This document shows, piece after piece, positions 16,439 through 25,713 of a DNA stretch of 64,000 nt (position 1 is its first letter; every line of letters begins with the position of its first letter). Made by a program: the position numbers and the translations under genes. Source of the DNA: Kribbella antiqua (GTDB lineage: Bacteria; Actinomycetota; Actinomycetes; Propionibacteriales; Kribbellaceae); NCBI RefSeq assembly GCF_004345665.1, contig NZ_SLWR01000014.1, positions 62,001 through 126,000 on the forward strand, in the 5' to 3' direction. Below the pieces are notes generated by a model, which saw nothing but the letters and a program-made list of their open reading frames with translations, had not been told where the DNA came from and did not search any database.

Positions 16439-17879
16439 CCGGCAGCAAGGCGTCGGACTTCACACCGTCACTCGGGTCGTCGATCACGTCACCTTGGCGG
16501 ACCGGGTCGTTCTCCGGCAGCAAGATGTCGCGCGACACCACCAGCATCAGCCACAGCGTCCCAGCCATCCGCAGTACGACGGAGAGCCAGTAGATCCGGT
16601 CCGGTAGCTCCGGATTGCCGGGCGCGAGGAACTGGGCCAGATGCATCCAGACGAGCATCCAGTAGAAGCATTCGCAGGCCTGCCAGATCAGCCAGTCCCT
16701 CAACCGCGGCCGAGCCAGCGTGACCAGCGGCAGCAACCACAGCACGTACTGCGGTGAGTACACCTTGTTGATCAGCAGGAACGCCGCCACGACGAGGAAC
16801 GCGAGCTGGGCGAACCGTGGCGGCCGGGGGGCCATCAGCCCGAGGATCGCGATCGACAGACACAACCCGCCGAAGATGACGAGGTTCAGCTGATTGACGT
16901 CGGCGACTTCGTGGTTGGCCAGCTTCAGCACGTACCAGATCGAGCCGTAGTCGCTCTCCCGCTGGTCGTTGAACGTCCAGAACGACATCCACTCGTTCTT
17001 CGCGAGCAGGTAGATCGGAGCGTTCACCACGCCCCACGCGACGATCGCGGCGACCAGCGCCTGGAACCACGGCCACAGCTTCCGGCCGCGAAGGCAGACG
17101 ATCAGCAGCGGGCCGAGCAGCAGGAACGGATAGAACTTGGCCGCCGTCCCGAGCCCGAGCAGGACGCCGAACCAGATCGGTCTCCCCCGCGACCAGGCGT
17201 ACATCGCACCGGCTGTGAGGGCGACCGCGAACAGGTCCCAGTTGATCGTCGAGGTCAACGCCAGCGCCGGTGCGGCAGCGACGTACAAGGCATCCAACGG
17301 CTGCCCACGCGCCGCTCCGGGGCGGGACGCGACTCCGCGCGCGGTGGCGACGGTCAGGCCGACGATGACCAGCGCACAGAGGAACAACAGCACGACGTTG
17401 ACGACGAAGAACACACCGGCGGTGTCGCGTTTCTGCTCGACGGTGATGTCCTTCTTCGGGTCGCCGGTGATCACCCAGGTGATCTGGGCCGCGACCTCCA
17501 TGAAACCGCCGGTCAGCACCGGGTACTCGAGCACCGGATAGTTGCCGGTGTCCAGGAACGGCCGGTTACCCTCGGCGAATCCGCGCTCCTGGTACAGGAA
17601 CCCGATGTCGGAGTAGCACAGCGCCTTGAACGGCCGCCAGCTCTGCCGGTCCCAGCCGGCCTCCATACAGGGCGCCTTCTGCAGGACCCCGAGCGCCATG
17701 GTGATCGTGCACACGGCGAGCGCGATCCGCAGCGGCGTCCACCACGACGAGCTGAGCCGGGCGAACCGCCCCGACGGCCCACCGAGCCCCACGGTCAGCC
17801 CAGCGACGGACGGATCGGCCTCCGACGGCGTCTGCCGGTCCTGCGCGTCCTGGCTACGTGGTCCGGTCACGGTGGACAT
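16428..17879 (-). CDS. GT87-like polytopic membrane glycosyltransferase
   Basis: 483 residues with a roughly 50-residue cytosolic N-terminus, then about ten hydrophobic helices. Family-like landmarks are the periplasmic loop with NYPVLEYPVLTGGFMEV, the LLGLGTAAKFYPFLLLGPLLIVCLR region (split) and the YSPQYVLWLLPLV segment. Actinobacterial GT87 (DUF2029) proteins transfer mannose or related sugars from polyprenyl-phosphate donors to cell-wall glycolipids. AGGAG precedes the ATG. No partner genes nearby reveal its acceptor. Confidence 0.75.
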   Translation of the reverse strand: MSTVTGPRSQDAQDRQTPSEADPSVAGLTVGLGGPSGRFARLSSSWWTPLRIALAVCTITMALGVLQKAPCMEAGWDRQSWRPFKALCYSDIGFLYQERGFAEGNRPFLDTGNYPVLEYPVLTGGFMEVAAQITWVITGDPKKDITVEQKRDTAGVFFVVNVVLLFLCALVIVGLTVATARGVASRPGAARGQPLDALYVAAAPALALTSTINWDLFAVALTAGAMYAWSRGRPIWFGVLLGLGTAAKFYPFLLLGPLLIVCLRGRKLWPWFQALVAAIVAWGVVNAPIYLLAKNEWMSFWTFNDQRESDYGSIWYVLKLANHEVADVNQLNLVIFGGLCLSIAILGLMAPRPPRFAQLAFLVVAAFLLINKVYSPQYVLWLLPLVTLARPRLRDWLIWQACECFYWMLVWMHLAQFLAPGNPELPDRIYWLSVVLRMAGTLWLMLVVSRDILLPENDPVRQGDVIDDPSDGVKSDALLPARA

Positions 17880-17984
17880 CGTCTCCTATCCGCTCGCCCA
17901 ACGACCAGGGAAGGTTACCCACCCTGCCCCAACCGCCAGCGCATCCCCACCCCGCGCGCCGTCAACTGACAGCACGCGGCAGGC

Positions 17985-19004
17985 TCAGCCCGGCGGGGGC
18001 GGGGGTCCTGAGCTTTGCCGGGCCTGCAGCTTCGGTGTCGAGTAGAGGTGGGCAGCCGGTTCGGCGCCCTCCAGCAGCTCGAACAGCCGGGTCGCGACCG
18101 CGGCGCCGTACCCGACGACGTCATGGCTCATCGCGGTCAGCGAAGGATGTGTGATCCGGCAGAACGCCGAGTCGTCCCAGGCGATCAGCGTCACGTCCTC
18201 CGGACACCGCACACCAAGGTTGCCGAGCGTCGACAGACCGGCGATCGCCATCAGGTCATTGTCGTAGATGATCGCGGTCGGCGGCCGTCCGGACGACATC
18301 AACCGACGCGTAGCCTCCGCACCCTGGTCACCGGAGAAGTCGGTGTGGACGACCTCAGCGGACAGCCCGGTACGACGGGTCGCGGCGGCGAAGGCTTGGT
18401 CGCGGATCCAGACGTGCCCGTGATACGGCGGGCCGGCCACCCGCGCGACGTGCTTGTGCCCGAGCGCGGCGACGTGATCGACCGCTTCGCCCATCGCCGT
18501 CGTACTGTCCGTCCAGACACAGGTCATCCCGTCGGCCAGCGACGGATCGCCGACCAGAACGGTCGGCAGCTCGAGCTCCTTCAGCAGTGGAATGCGCGGG
18601 TCGGCCGCCTTGACGTCGACCACGACCACGCCGTCCACCCGCTTTTCCCGGGCCCATTTCCGGTACGCCGCGAGTTCTTCCTCCGTGCCCGGGACGGTCC
18701 GCAGCGCAAGCGTGTAGGACCGTTCGCTGAGAACGCCTTCCAGCCCACCCACGAAGGCCATGTAGAACGGCTCCTCGCTGAGCGTCTGGGCGGACCGGGC
18801 CAGGATCAGCCCGAACGTCTCACTGCGCGCGACCGACAGCTGCCGGGCCACCGGGTTGGGCACCCAGTTCAGCTCCTCGGCGACCCTGAGCACGCGGGCC
18901 CGGGTCTCCTCCGACACGCCAGGCTGGCCGTTCAGCGCGTACGAGACGGCACCCTTCGACACCCCGGCCCGGCGGGCAATCTCGCGGATCGTCACCCGTG
19001 CCAT
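17985..19004 (-). CDS. LacI-family regulator of the adjacent importer operon
   Basis: 339 residues from ATG 19004, which has GGAGG 5 bases upstream (an in-frame GTG at 19010 is less likely). The N-terminal LacI helix-turn-helix reads TIREIARRAGVSKGAVSYALNG with hinge VARQLSVARS. The periplasmic-binding-protein-like core follows, ending in a Pro-rich tail. It is divergent from the importer genes at 19176 and separated by two identical palindromes. It probably represses the importer until a sugar inducer binds, and also controls its own expression. Confidence 0.93.
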   Translation of the reverse strand: MARVTIREIARRAGVSKGAVSYALNGQPGVSEETRARVLRVAEELNWVPNPVARQLSVARSETFGLILARSAQTLSEEPFYMAFVGGLEGVLSERSYTLALRTVPGTEEELAAYRKWAREKRVDGVVVVDVKAADPRIPLLKELELPTVLVGDPSLADGMTCVWTDSTTAMGEAVDHVAALGHKHVARVAGPPYHGHVWIRDQAFAAATRRTGLSAEVVHTDFSGDQGAEATRRLMSSGRPPTAIIYDNDLMAIAGLSTLGNLGVRCPEDVTLIAWDDSAFCRITHPSLTAMSHDVVGYGAAVATRLFELLEGAEPAAHLYSTPKLQARQSSGPPPPPG

Positions 19005-19061
19005 CAGCACCTCCCCTCAGGTCACGGTCCAGAAACTTACCCGACTTTCGGTCTTGTCGTT

Positions 19062-19111
19062 ACTGAACCGGTCCAGTACTCTCCCGATCACCGCAACTGA
19101 ACCGGTCCAGT
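19062..19111. promoter_or_regulatory. LacI operator doublet before importer operon
   Basis: Two identical copies of ACTGAACCGGTCCAGT at 19062-19077 and 19096-19111, 34 bp centre to centre. Each is a palindrome with a single mismatched pair (central ACCGGT). The spacing of about three helical turns would allow cooperative binding. They lie between the LacI gene and the importer operon. Confidence 0.8.
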
Positions 19112-19175
19112 CAAAAGCTAGTGCATTTCCGCCCGTTCGCCCATCCCCCTTCTTTTTCGACCGGAGGAACGCGTC

Positions 19176-20852
19176 ATGCCCAAGCACCGCGCGCCCCGCT
19201 ATGCCTTCACTGCCCTGCTCACCGCCGTCGCCCTGGTGACCGCCGGCTGTGGCAGCTCCCCGAACGCCACCAAGCCGGCCGCCGGCGAAAGCCGCATCAC
19301 CGTGTTCAGCGGCGCCACCGGCACCGTCGCGGAGAACTTCAACCCGTTCTCGAGTACGGCGATCCAGGCGTCGCGCGGGATGATCTACGAGACGCTCTTC
19401 TACTACAACCTGATGTCGTCCGACGGCCCGAAGCCGATGCTCGCCACCGCCTACAAGTGGAATGCGAACGGCACCGAGCTGACCGTCACCACCCGCGAAG
19501 GGGTGAAGTGGTCGGACGGCCAGCCGTTCAGCGCGGCCGATGTCGCCTTCACCTTCAACATGATCGCGAAGACGCCGAGCATCAACACCACCGGCCTGGC
19601 CGCGACCGCGAAGGCGACCGGCCCGAACACCGCGGTGCTCACCTTCAAGCAGACGAGCTTCATCTCCGAGGCGAACGTGCTCGGCAACACCGCGATCGTG
19701 CCCGAGCACCTCTGGAAGTCGAAGGACCCGGCGACCGACATCAACCACGACCCCGTCGGCACCGGGCCGTACACGGTCGCCCGCTTCACGCCGGAGAGCT
19801 TCGAGATGAAGAAGAACCCGGCGTACTGGAACACCGGCAAACCCAAGATCGACAAGGTCAGCTTCATCACGCTCGCCAGCGCGGACGCGGCGACCAGTGC
19901 CCTGGTGAAGGGCGAGGTCGACTGGATGAGCGCCTTCCTGCCGAGCATCGACCAGCTGCTGAAGGGCAACAAGGACCTGTCCTGGGTCAACACCCCGGCG
20001 CTCACCACCAGCCTGTTCGCCTGCTCCAACGCCGCGCTCGGCTGCAAGGGCCCGCAGACCGATGTCGCCGTACGGCAGGCGATCTACGCCGCACTGGACC
20101 GGGAGCAGCTGAACAAGCTTGCCTTTAGCAACGTTGCGGGTGTCGCCTCGCCGACGCTGCTGGTGCCCGGCCGCGACGACGACTGGATGACGCCGAAGGT
20201 CGAGAAGACGGTGCCGCAGCAGCCTGACACCACGAAGGCCGACTCCATCCTCACGCAGGCCGGCTGGGTGAAGGGCTCCGACGGCATCTACGCCAAGGAC
20301 GGCCAGCGGCTGACCATGACCATCCAGGTGGTGTCCGGCTGGAGCGACTACATCTCGGCGATCGACGCGATGACGCAGCAGCTGCGCAAGGCCGGGATGG
20401 AGATCAAGTCGACCCAGATCTCGCCGAACGAGTGGAACACCCGCGAGACCAAGGGCAACTACCAGCTCTCGATGAACTCGCTCGGCCTCGGCCCGTCCAC
20501 CGACCCGTACTTCACCTACGAGGGTAAGTACTGGTCGAAGAACACCGCGAAGGTCGGCGCATCGGCCGGCGCCAACCCGTCCCGGTACGCGAACCCGGCC
20601 GTGGACGCCGCCATCGCGGCCGCCTCCAAGACCAACGACGAGACGGTGAAGAAGCAGCAGTACGCGATCATCCAGGAGAACATCGCGCGCGACCTGCCCT
20701 ACATCCCGATCGTGCTGAACTCCACCCTGACCGAGTTCAACACCAGCCGGGCCACCGGTTGGCCGACCAAGGACAACCTGTACTCGTTCCCGGCCACCTG
20801 GAAGGCGTGGGACAGCGGGATCGTGGTCCAGAACCTCACCCCGGTGAAGTAG
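19176..20852 (+). CDS. family 5 extracellular solute-binding lipoprotein
   Basis: 558 residues. A lipoprotein signal with lipobox LVTAGC places the acylated Cys at 25. The rest matches opp/dpp-type binding proteins (VKWSDGQPFSAADVAFTFNM, then NPAYWNTGKPKIDKVSF and VRQAIYAALDREQLNK). GGAGGA is 7 bases before the ATG. These proteins bind peptides, nickel chelates or, in several bacteria, oligosaccharides. The LacI regulator next door favours an oligosaccharide ligand (inference). First gene of a five-gene operon. Confidence 0.93.
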   Translation: MPKHRAPRYAFTALLTAVALVTAGCGSSPNATKPAAGESRITVFSGATGTVAENFNPFSSTAIQASRGMIYETLFYYNLMSSDGPKPMLATAYKWNANGTELTVTTREGVKWSDGQPFSAADVAFTFNMIAKTPSINTTGLAATAKATGPNTAVLTFKQTSFISEANVLGNTAIVPEHLWKSKDPATDINHDPVGTGPYTVARFTPESFEMKKNPAYWNTGKPKIDKVSFITLASADAATSALVKGEVDWMSAFLPSIDQLLKGNKDLSWVNTPALTTSLFACSNAALGCKGPQTDVAVRQAIYAALDREQLNKLAFSNVAGVASPTLLVPGRDDDWMTPKVEKTVPQQPDTTKADSILTQAGWVKGSDGIYAKDGQRLTMTIQVVSGWSDYISAIDAMTQQLRKAGMEIKSTQISPNEWNTRETKGNYQLSMNSLGLGPSTDPYFTYEGKYWSKNTAKVGASAGANPSRYANPAVDAAIAAASKTNDETVKKQQYAIIQENIARDLPYIPIVLNSTLTEFNTSRATGWPTKDNLYSFPATWKAWDSGIVVQNLTPVK

Positions 20853-21842
20853 ATGACGTACTACCTGCGCAAGCTGGGGTTCTACGTCGTGGCGCTGTGG
20901 GCCGCCTTGACGCTGAACTTCTTCCTGCCCCGCTGGATGCCCGGCGACCCGGTCGACCTGATGATCGCGAAGCTGGCGGCGAAGGGGCCGGTGTCGCCGG
21001 AGATCAGGCACAGCCTGGAACTCCTGCTCGGGACCGACTCCAGCCGCCCGATCTTCCTGCAGTACGTCGACTACCTGAACAACGTCGCCCACGGTGACCT
21101 CGGCGTCTCGGTCACCTACTTCCCGCAGACCGTCTCGACCACGCTGGCCGACACGTTGCCGTGGACCATCGCGCTGATGGGGATCGCCACCATCATCTCG
21201 TTCGCCATCGGCATCTTGCTCGGCCAGCTGGCCGGCTGGAAGCGCGGCTCCTGGCTGGACAACCTGATCCCGGTGACCACGATGTTCCAGGCGGTGCCGT
21301 ACTTCTGGCTCGCCCTGGTGCTGTTGTACCTGCTGTCCAGCGTCGCGCAGATCTTCCCGACCGGTGGCGGGTACGACGTCAACACCGTCGTACCCGGGTT
21401 CAACCTGCCGTTCCTGCGCAGCGCCGTGTACTACGGAACGCTGCCGGCGCTGACGATCGTGCTGTCGTCGATCGCCGGCTGGATGCTCGGCATGCGGAAC
21501 ATGATGGTGTCGACGCTGTCCGAGGACTACATCGTCACCGCCGAGGCGAAGGGACTGACCCGGCGCCGGATCATGACGACGTACGCCGCCCGGAACGCCG
21601 TACTGCCGTCGCTGGCAGGATTCGCGATCACGCTCGGATTCGTGGTGTCCGGGTCGATCATCACCGAGCAGGTGTTCTCCTACCCGGGCATCGGCATGAC
21701 GCTGATGTCCGCCGTCCAGAACAGCGACTACGCACTGATGCAGGGTGTCTTCCTCGTCATCACCATCTCGGTGCTCGGCGCGAACCTGCTCGTCGACCTG
21801 CTGTACGCCGTCATCGACCCGCGCACCCGTGCGCGGGCCTGA
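20853..21842 (+). CDS. DppB/OppB-type ABC permease
   Basis: 329 residues with six predicted transmembrane helices. The first helix follows the start MTYYLRKLGFYVVALWAALTLNFF (here split by position), as usual for DppB. The coupling loop is EAKGLTRRRIMTTYAARNAVLPS. The ATG directly follows the binding-protein stop (TAGATG). It forms the channel with the next permease. Confidence 0.93.
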   Translation: MTYYLRKLGFYVVALWAALTLNFFLPRWMPGDPVDLMIAKLAAKGPVSPEIRHSLELLLGTDSSRPIFLQYVDYLNNVAHGDLGVSVTYFPQTVSTTLADTLPWTIALMGIATIISFAIGILLGQLAGWKRGSWLDNLIPVTTMFQAVPYFWLALVLLYLLSSVAQIFPTGGGYDVNTVVPGFNLPFLRSAVYYGTLPALTIVLSSIAGWMLGMRNMMVSTLSEDYIVTAEAKGLTRRRIMTTYAARNAVLPSLAGFAITLGFVVSGSIITEQVFSYPGIGMTLMSAVQNSDYALMQGVFLVITISVLGANLLVDLLYAVIDPRTRARA

Positions 21843-21854
21843 GAGGAGTGTCCA

Positions 21855-22799
21855 GTGGCCGCACTGACTGACCCGGCCGTCGTGGTCGAGTCCGCCGTAC
21901 GGGAGAAACGCCGCCGCCGGTTGTCGCCCAAACTGGTGGTGGGCCTGGTGATCTGTGGCGGGATCACGCTGTTCGGCATCGTCGGGCCGTTCTTCGTCGG
22001 CGATCCGCAGAAGGTCGACAACATCGGGCTGACCCCGCCGGGTTCCGGGCACCTGCTCGGTACGACGCAGACCGGGCAGGACGTGTTCGCGCAGCTGGCC
22101 TATGCCACCCGCGGCTCGTTGCTGATCGGGCTGACCGTCGGCCTGGCTGCGCTCGCACTGGCCGCGATCTTCGGGGTGATCGGGGCGTACGCCGGCGGCT
22201 GGGTCGACGAGGCGTTCTCGTTGTTCAGCAACGTGATGCTGGTGCTGCCCGGGTTGCCGTTGATGATCGTCATCTCGAGCTACGTGCAGAACAAGGGGGT
22301 CTGGCTCGTCGCGGGTGTACTCGCGTTGACCAGCTGGGCCGGTTGTGCGCGCGTACTGAGGGCGGTGACCCTGAGCGTGCGGAACCGTGACTACGTCGCC
22401 GCGGCTCGGGTGTCGGGTGAGCGGACCTGGCGGATCCTGTGTGTCGAGATCCTGCCCAACCTGGTGCCGATCCTGGTCTCGTTGTTCGTCTTCTCCGTCA
22501 TCGGCGCGATCCTCGGCGAGGCAGGCCTGGCCTTCATCGGTCTGGGCGCGAGCAACTCCTGGACCTGGGGAACCATGCTGTTCTGGGCCGGCAACGGTCT
22601 CGCGCTGCGGCTCGGCGCACTGTGGTGGTTCGTGCCGCCGGGCGTGCTGATCACCTTGTTCGGCGCGGGTCTGGCCATGATCAACTTCTCCATCGACGAG
22701 ATCGTCAACCCGAAGCTGCGCGACCAGACCCGCCGGACCCGGCGCGGCTGGAAGGCTTCGAAGGAGCAGATCGCGGTCGCCGAGGAGGCGACGAAATGA
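21855..22799 (+). CDS. DppC/OppC-type ABC permease
   Basis: 314 residues, GTG start, 12 bp after the previous gene with a GAGGAG ribosome site. About 30 residues are cytosolic, then six helices. The loop AARVSGERTWRILCVEILPNL is the EAA-type contact with the ATPases. Typical DppC features are LGTTQTGQDVFAQLAYATRGS and the C-terminal NPKLRDQTRRTRRG. The stop overlaps the first ATPase start by ATGA. Confidence 0.93.
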   Translation: MAALTDPAVVVESAVREKRRRRLSPKLVVGLVICGGITLFGIVGPFFVGDPQKVDNIGLTPPGSGHLLGTTQTGQDVFAQLAYATRGSLLIGLTVGLAALALAAIFGVIGAYAGGWVDEAFSLFSNVMLVLPGLPLMIVISSYVQNKGVWLVAGVLALTSWAGCARVLRAVTLSVRNRDYVAAARVSGERTWRILCVEILPNLVPILVSLFVFSVIGAILGEAGLAFIGLGASNSWTWGTMLFWAGNGLALRLGALWWFVPPGVLITLFGAGLAMINFSIDEIVNPKLRDQTRRTRRGWKASKEQIAVAEEATK

Positions 22800-23611
22800 G
22801 CGACGTACTCACGGTGACCGACTTCAGCGTCGACTACCTCGGCGAGCAGACCGTGCACGCGGTCCGCAACGTCGACCTCACCCTCGGCCGCGGCGAGATC
22901 CTCGGCCTGGCCGGCGAGAGCGGCTGCGGCAAGACAACCCTTGCCTACGGCATCAATCGGCTGCTGAAACCGCCCGCGGTGATCACCTCGGGGAAGGCGG
23001 TGTTGCACTCCCGCGAAGGGACCGACATCGACCTGGGCTCGCTGACCGGTGAGGAGCTGCGGGCGTTCCGCTGGGACCGCGTCTCGATGGTGTTCCAGGG
23101 TGCGATGAACTCGCTCAACCCGGTGATCTCCATCCGGGCCCAGCTCGAGGACATCTTCAGCACGCATCGGCCGGCGATGAGCAAAGCCGATCGCCGTACC
23201 CGCTGTGGTGAGTTGCTCGAACGGGTCGGCGTCGACCGGAACCGGCTCAAGTCCTATCCGCACGAGCTGTCCGGCGGGATGCGGCAGCGGGTGATGATCG
23301 CGATGGCGATGGCGCTCGAGCCGCAGATCATGATCATGGACGAGCCGACCACCGCGCTGGACGTGGTCGTGCAGCGGGAGATCCTGCTGGAGATCACCCG
23401 GCTGCGCGACGAGCTCGGATTCGCGGTGCTGTTCATCACCCACGACCTGCCGCTGCTGCTGGAGATCAGCGACCGGATCGCGGTGATGCGCGCCGGCGAG
23501 CTCGTCGAACTCGCGCCGGCCGCGCAGCTCTACAACTCACCACAGCACGCTTACACGAAGCTGTTGCTCGGGTCTTTCCCGAGCCTGACCGGAGAGCGAG
23601 CAGCCGGATGA
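22796..23611 (+). CDS. ABC ATPase, DppD-type
   Basis: 271 residues from ATG 22796, chosen because it overlaps the permease stop and the family begins here; the frame is open further upstream, but that is not coding. Walker A GESGCGKT (residues 40-47), Q-loop VFQGAMNSLNP, signature LSGGMRQR, Walker B IMIMDEPT and switch His in FITHDLPLL are complete. It pairs with the following ATPase to power the importer. It is shorter than many DppD proteins (about 330), lacking the long C-terminal tail with the Fe-S-like Cys motif. Confidence 0.93.
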   Translation: MSDVLTVTDFSVDYLGEQTVHAVRNVDLTLGRGEILGLAGESGCGKTTLAYGINRLLKPPAVITSGKAVLHSREGTDIDLGSLTGEELRAFRWDRVSMVFQGAMNSLNPVISIRAQLEDIFSTHRPAMSKADRRTRCGELLERVGVDRNRLKSYPHELSGGMRQRVMIAMAMALEPQIMIMDEPTTALDVVVQREILLEITRLRDELGFAVLFITHDLPLLLEISDRIAVMRAGELVELAPAAQLYNSPQHAYTKLLLGSFPSLTGERAAG

Positions 23612-24384
23612 GCAGACTTGAGTTCCGTGAGGTGTCGAAGGTCTACCGGATCAGAGGGCGTGGCGGTCGTCTGACGGCGGTGGACAAAGTCAGCTTCACG
23701 CTCGAGGCCGGCAAGACGATCGCGCTGGTCGGTCAGAGCGGCAGCGGGAAGTCGACCATCGCCAAGTTGCTGCTGCAGTTGGAGCGGCCGAGCAGTGGTT
23801 CGATCCTGCTGAACGGTGAGCCGGTCCGGCGCCGCGGGTTGCGGGCGTATCGCCGTACGGTGCAGATGGTCTTCCAGGATCCGTTCGCGTCGTTGAACCC
23901 GTATCACTCGATCGCGCATCACCTGGAACGGCCTTTGAAACTGCATGGGAAGAGCGCCACCGAGGCGGCCGTGCACGAGTTGCTGGAGCGGGTGCAGCTG
24001 ACTCCTGCCGCGGCCATTGCCCGGCGGCGTCCGCATGAACTGTCCGGCGGGCAGCGGCAGCGCGTCGCGATCGCGCGGGCGCTCGCTCCCGGGCCGGGCA
24101 TCCTGATCGCCGACGAACCGGTCTCGATGCTGGACGTGTCGATCCGGCTCGGCGTCCTCAACCTGCTCTCGGACCTGCAACGCGAGGAGAACCTCGGCGT
24201 CCTCTACATCACCCACGACCTGGCCACGGCACGCCATTTCTCCGACGAGATCATGGTCATGCGCCACGGCCAGATCGTCGAACGCGGGCCGTCGGACCAG
24301 GTGATCCTCGACCCGCAGCACGACTACACGAAGCTGCTCCTCCAGGCCTCACCCAACCCGGAGAAGCACTTCAGCCGTTCGTGA
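23608..24384 (+). CDS. ABC ATPase, DppF-type
   Basis: 258 residues with Walker A GQSGSGKS, Q-loop VFQDPFASLNPYH, signature LSGGQRQR, Walker B ILIADEPVSMLD and switch His in YITHDLATA. The ATG overlaps the preceding stop (ATGA). It completes a heterodimeric ATPase and is the last gene of the LacI-controlled importer. It overlaps the convergent MarR gene by 14 bp. No glycosidase is encoded in this operon, so imported material must be processed by enzymes from elsewhere, possibly the 27.7-43 kb locus. Confidence 0.93.
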   Translation: MSRLEFREVSKVYRIRGRGGRLTAVDKVSFTLEAGKTIALVGQSGSGKSTIAKLLLQLERPSSGSILLNGEPVRRRGLRAYRRTVQMVFQDPFASLNPYHSIAHHLERPLKLHGKSATEAAVHELLERVQLTPAAAIARRRPHELSGGQRQRVAIARALAPGPGILIADEPVSMLDVSIRLGVLNLLSDLQREENLGVLYITHDLATARHFSDEIMVMRHGQIVERGPSDQVILDPQHDYTKLLLQASPNPEKHFSRS

Positions 24385-24871
24385 GCTCGATCCGTTCGAG
24401 CCAGCTGGTCAGGATCTCTTCCAGTACGGCGGTCTGGTCCGGCGTGAGGTCCTCGAGCAGCCGGCGCTCGTTCGCCATGTGGGCGGCGTACGCCTGGTCG
24501 ATCAGCCGCAGCCCGGCCGGCGTCAGCCGCACCACCCTGCCGCGGCCATCGGCGTCACTGCGGCGGCGATCGACCAGCCCGGCCTGCTCGAGCCGGTCCA
24601 CCCGCTTGGTCACGGCGCCGGTCGTGACCATTGTGTGCAGCGCGATCTCCCCCGGTGCACGCTCGTACGGCGAACCGGCCCGGCGCAGGGCGGCGAGTAC
24701 GTCGAACTCACCTTCGGTCAAGCCGTACTTCGCGTAGAACAGGGTCAGCTCGGCGGTCAGGTGGTTCGCGACCCGATGCAGCCGGCCGATCACGCCCACC
24801 GGACTGACGTCGATGTCCGGCCGCTCGGCCCGCCACTCCGCCTGGATCTTCGCCACGTGATCTTCGGACAC
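24371..24871 (-). CDS. MarR-family repressor
   Basis: 166 residues from a GTG at 24871. A longer in-frame ATG at 24913 exists, but reading from it would put a perfect 28-bp operator inside the coding region. The GTG lies exactly 7 bases after TATAGT, matching a leaderless promoter. The winged helix covers about residues 40-115 (LTEGEFDVLAALRRAGSPY, then TTGAVTKRVDRLEQAGLVDRR split). MarR proteins release DNA when small aromatic or oxidising molecules bind. The target is the divergent EamA gene, now a pseudogene, and itself. Confidence 0.88.
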   Translation of the reverse strand: MSEDHVAKIQAEWRAERPDIDVSPVGVIGRLHRVANHLTAELTLFYAKYGLTEGEFDVLAALRRAGSPYERAPGEIALHTMVTTGAVTKRVDRLEQAGLVDRRRSDADGRGRVVRLTPAGLRLIDQAYAAHMANERRLLEDLTPDQTAVLEEILTSWLERIELTNG

Positions 24872-24877
24872 ATCTCG

Positions 24878-24905
24878 CACTATATCTTCCCGGGAAGATA
24901 TAGTG
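24878..24905. promoter_or_regulatory. perfect 28-bp palindrome holding two divergent -10 boxes
   Basis: Half-site CACTATATCTTCCC (24878-24891) is followed immediately by its exact reverse complement (24892-24905). On each strand the outer end provides TATAGT, and on each strand a start codon (GTG 24871, ATG 24912) follows after exactly 7 bases. One bound MarR dimer would block both leaderless promoters. Confidence 0.85.
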
Positions 24906-24911
24906 TCTTCC

Positions 24912-25575
24912 ATGGAAAGTACCTTCCGCTGGGTCCTCCTCGCCGCGATCGCTCCGGTCGCTTGGGGGACGAACTACTTCGTCACCCACGAGTACCTGCC
25001 GGCCGGTTATCCCCTCTCCCCTGGCCATGGCGCTGTTCGCCTGGGCCCCCCTCGCCGAACGGCCGACCGTCTCGGTCCTGATCGGTGCCGCTACCGGCAT
25101 CACCGGCGTCTGCCTGATGCTCGGCGCCGGCACCTCGGCCGTCGACCTCCGCGGCGTGGTCGCCTCCCTCGCCGCGATGACGATGTCCTCCTGTGGCTAC
25201 GTCCTCGCCAAGAAGTGGGGCCGCGCCGACGGCCCGCTCGCCACCACCTCCTGGCAACTCATCGCCGGCGGTCTGGTCCTCATCCCCTTCGCCCTCGTCT
25301 TCGAGGGCGCACCGCCACCCCTAGACCTCCCAGCCCTGGCCGGCTTCACCTACGTAGGCCTGATCGCCACCGCCCTAGCCTTCACCGCCTGGTTCACCGC
25401 CCTCCGCCACCTCCCCGCCGCCACCGTAGGCCTGATAGGCCTCCTCAACCCCGTCACCGGCGTCCTCCTAGGCCTAACCCTCTCCGCCGACACCCTCACC
25501 CTCCAGCAACTGGCAGGCCTATCCCTGGTCCTCCTCGGCATCACCCTGAGCCGCCCCCGCCGTACAAGCACATCT
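24912..25575 (+). pseudogene. decayed EamA-family transporter
   Basis: The first about 36 codons (ESTFRWVLLAAIAPVAWGTN, then YFVTHEYLPAGYPLS) are a good EamA N-terminus. Near 25005-25027 homology jumps to a later part of the protein in another reading frame (ALFAWAPLAERPTVSVLIG) and continues to about SLVLLGITLSRPRR. Roughly 75 residues appear missing and the frame is shifted. The original stop is also lost: the second frame runs on in frame through 25576-25713 into the antitoxin gene. Family members export metabolites with ten helices; this copy cannot make a normal protein. Its MarR regulator and operator are intact. A sequencing error could explain the frame change but not the missing segment. 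Confidence 0.75.
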
Positions 25576-25713
25576 CAGTCGACCGTCGATCAGGCCGCAC
25601 CCGTCGGCAGCAAATCGCTGCCTGCCCGAAGCCCAGCCGTGCCCTGTGGAAACGTCACCGGCGAGAGCCGTGGTGTCCAGCAGTCTTGTCATAGAGAGAG
25701 GGAGGTGTTTGCC

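Noticed and set aside
19017..22052. Very long minus-strand open frame opposite the importer genes
   Set aside because: It mirrors third-position GC bias; the translation is Gly/Arg/His/Asp-rich with no domain, while the plus strand carries clear ABC genes.
24872..24913. N-terminal extension of the MarR protein
   Set aside because: It would encode the operator palindrome; the GTG at 24871 fits the leaderless promoter spacing.
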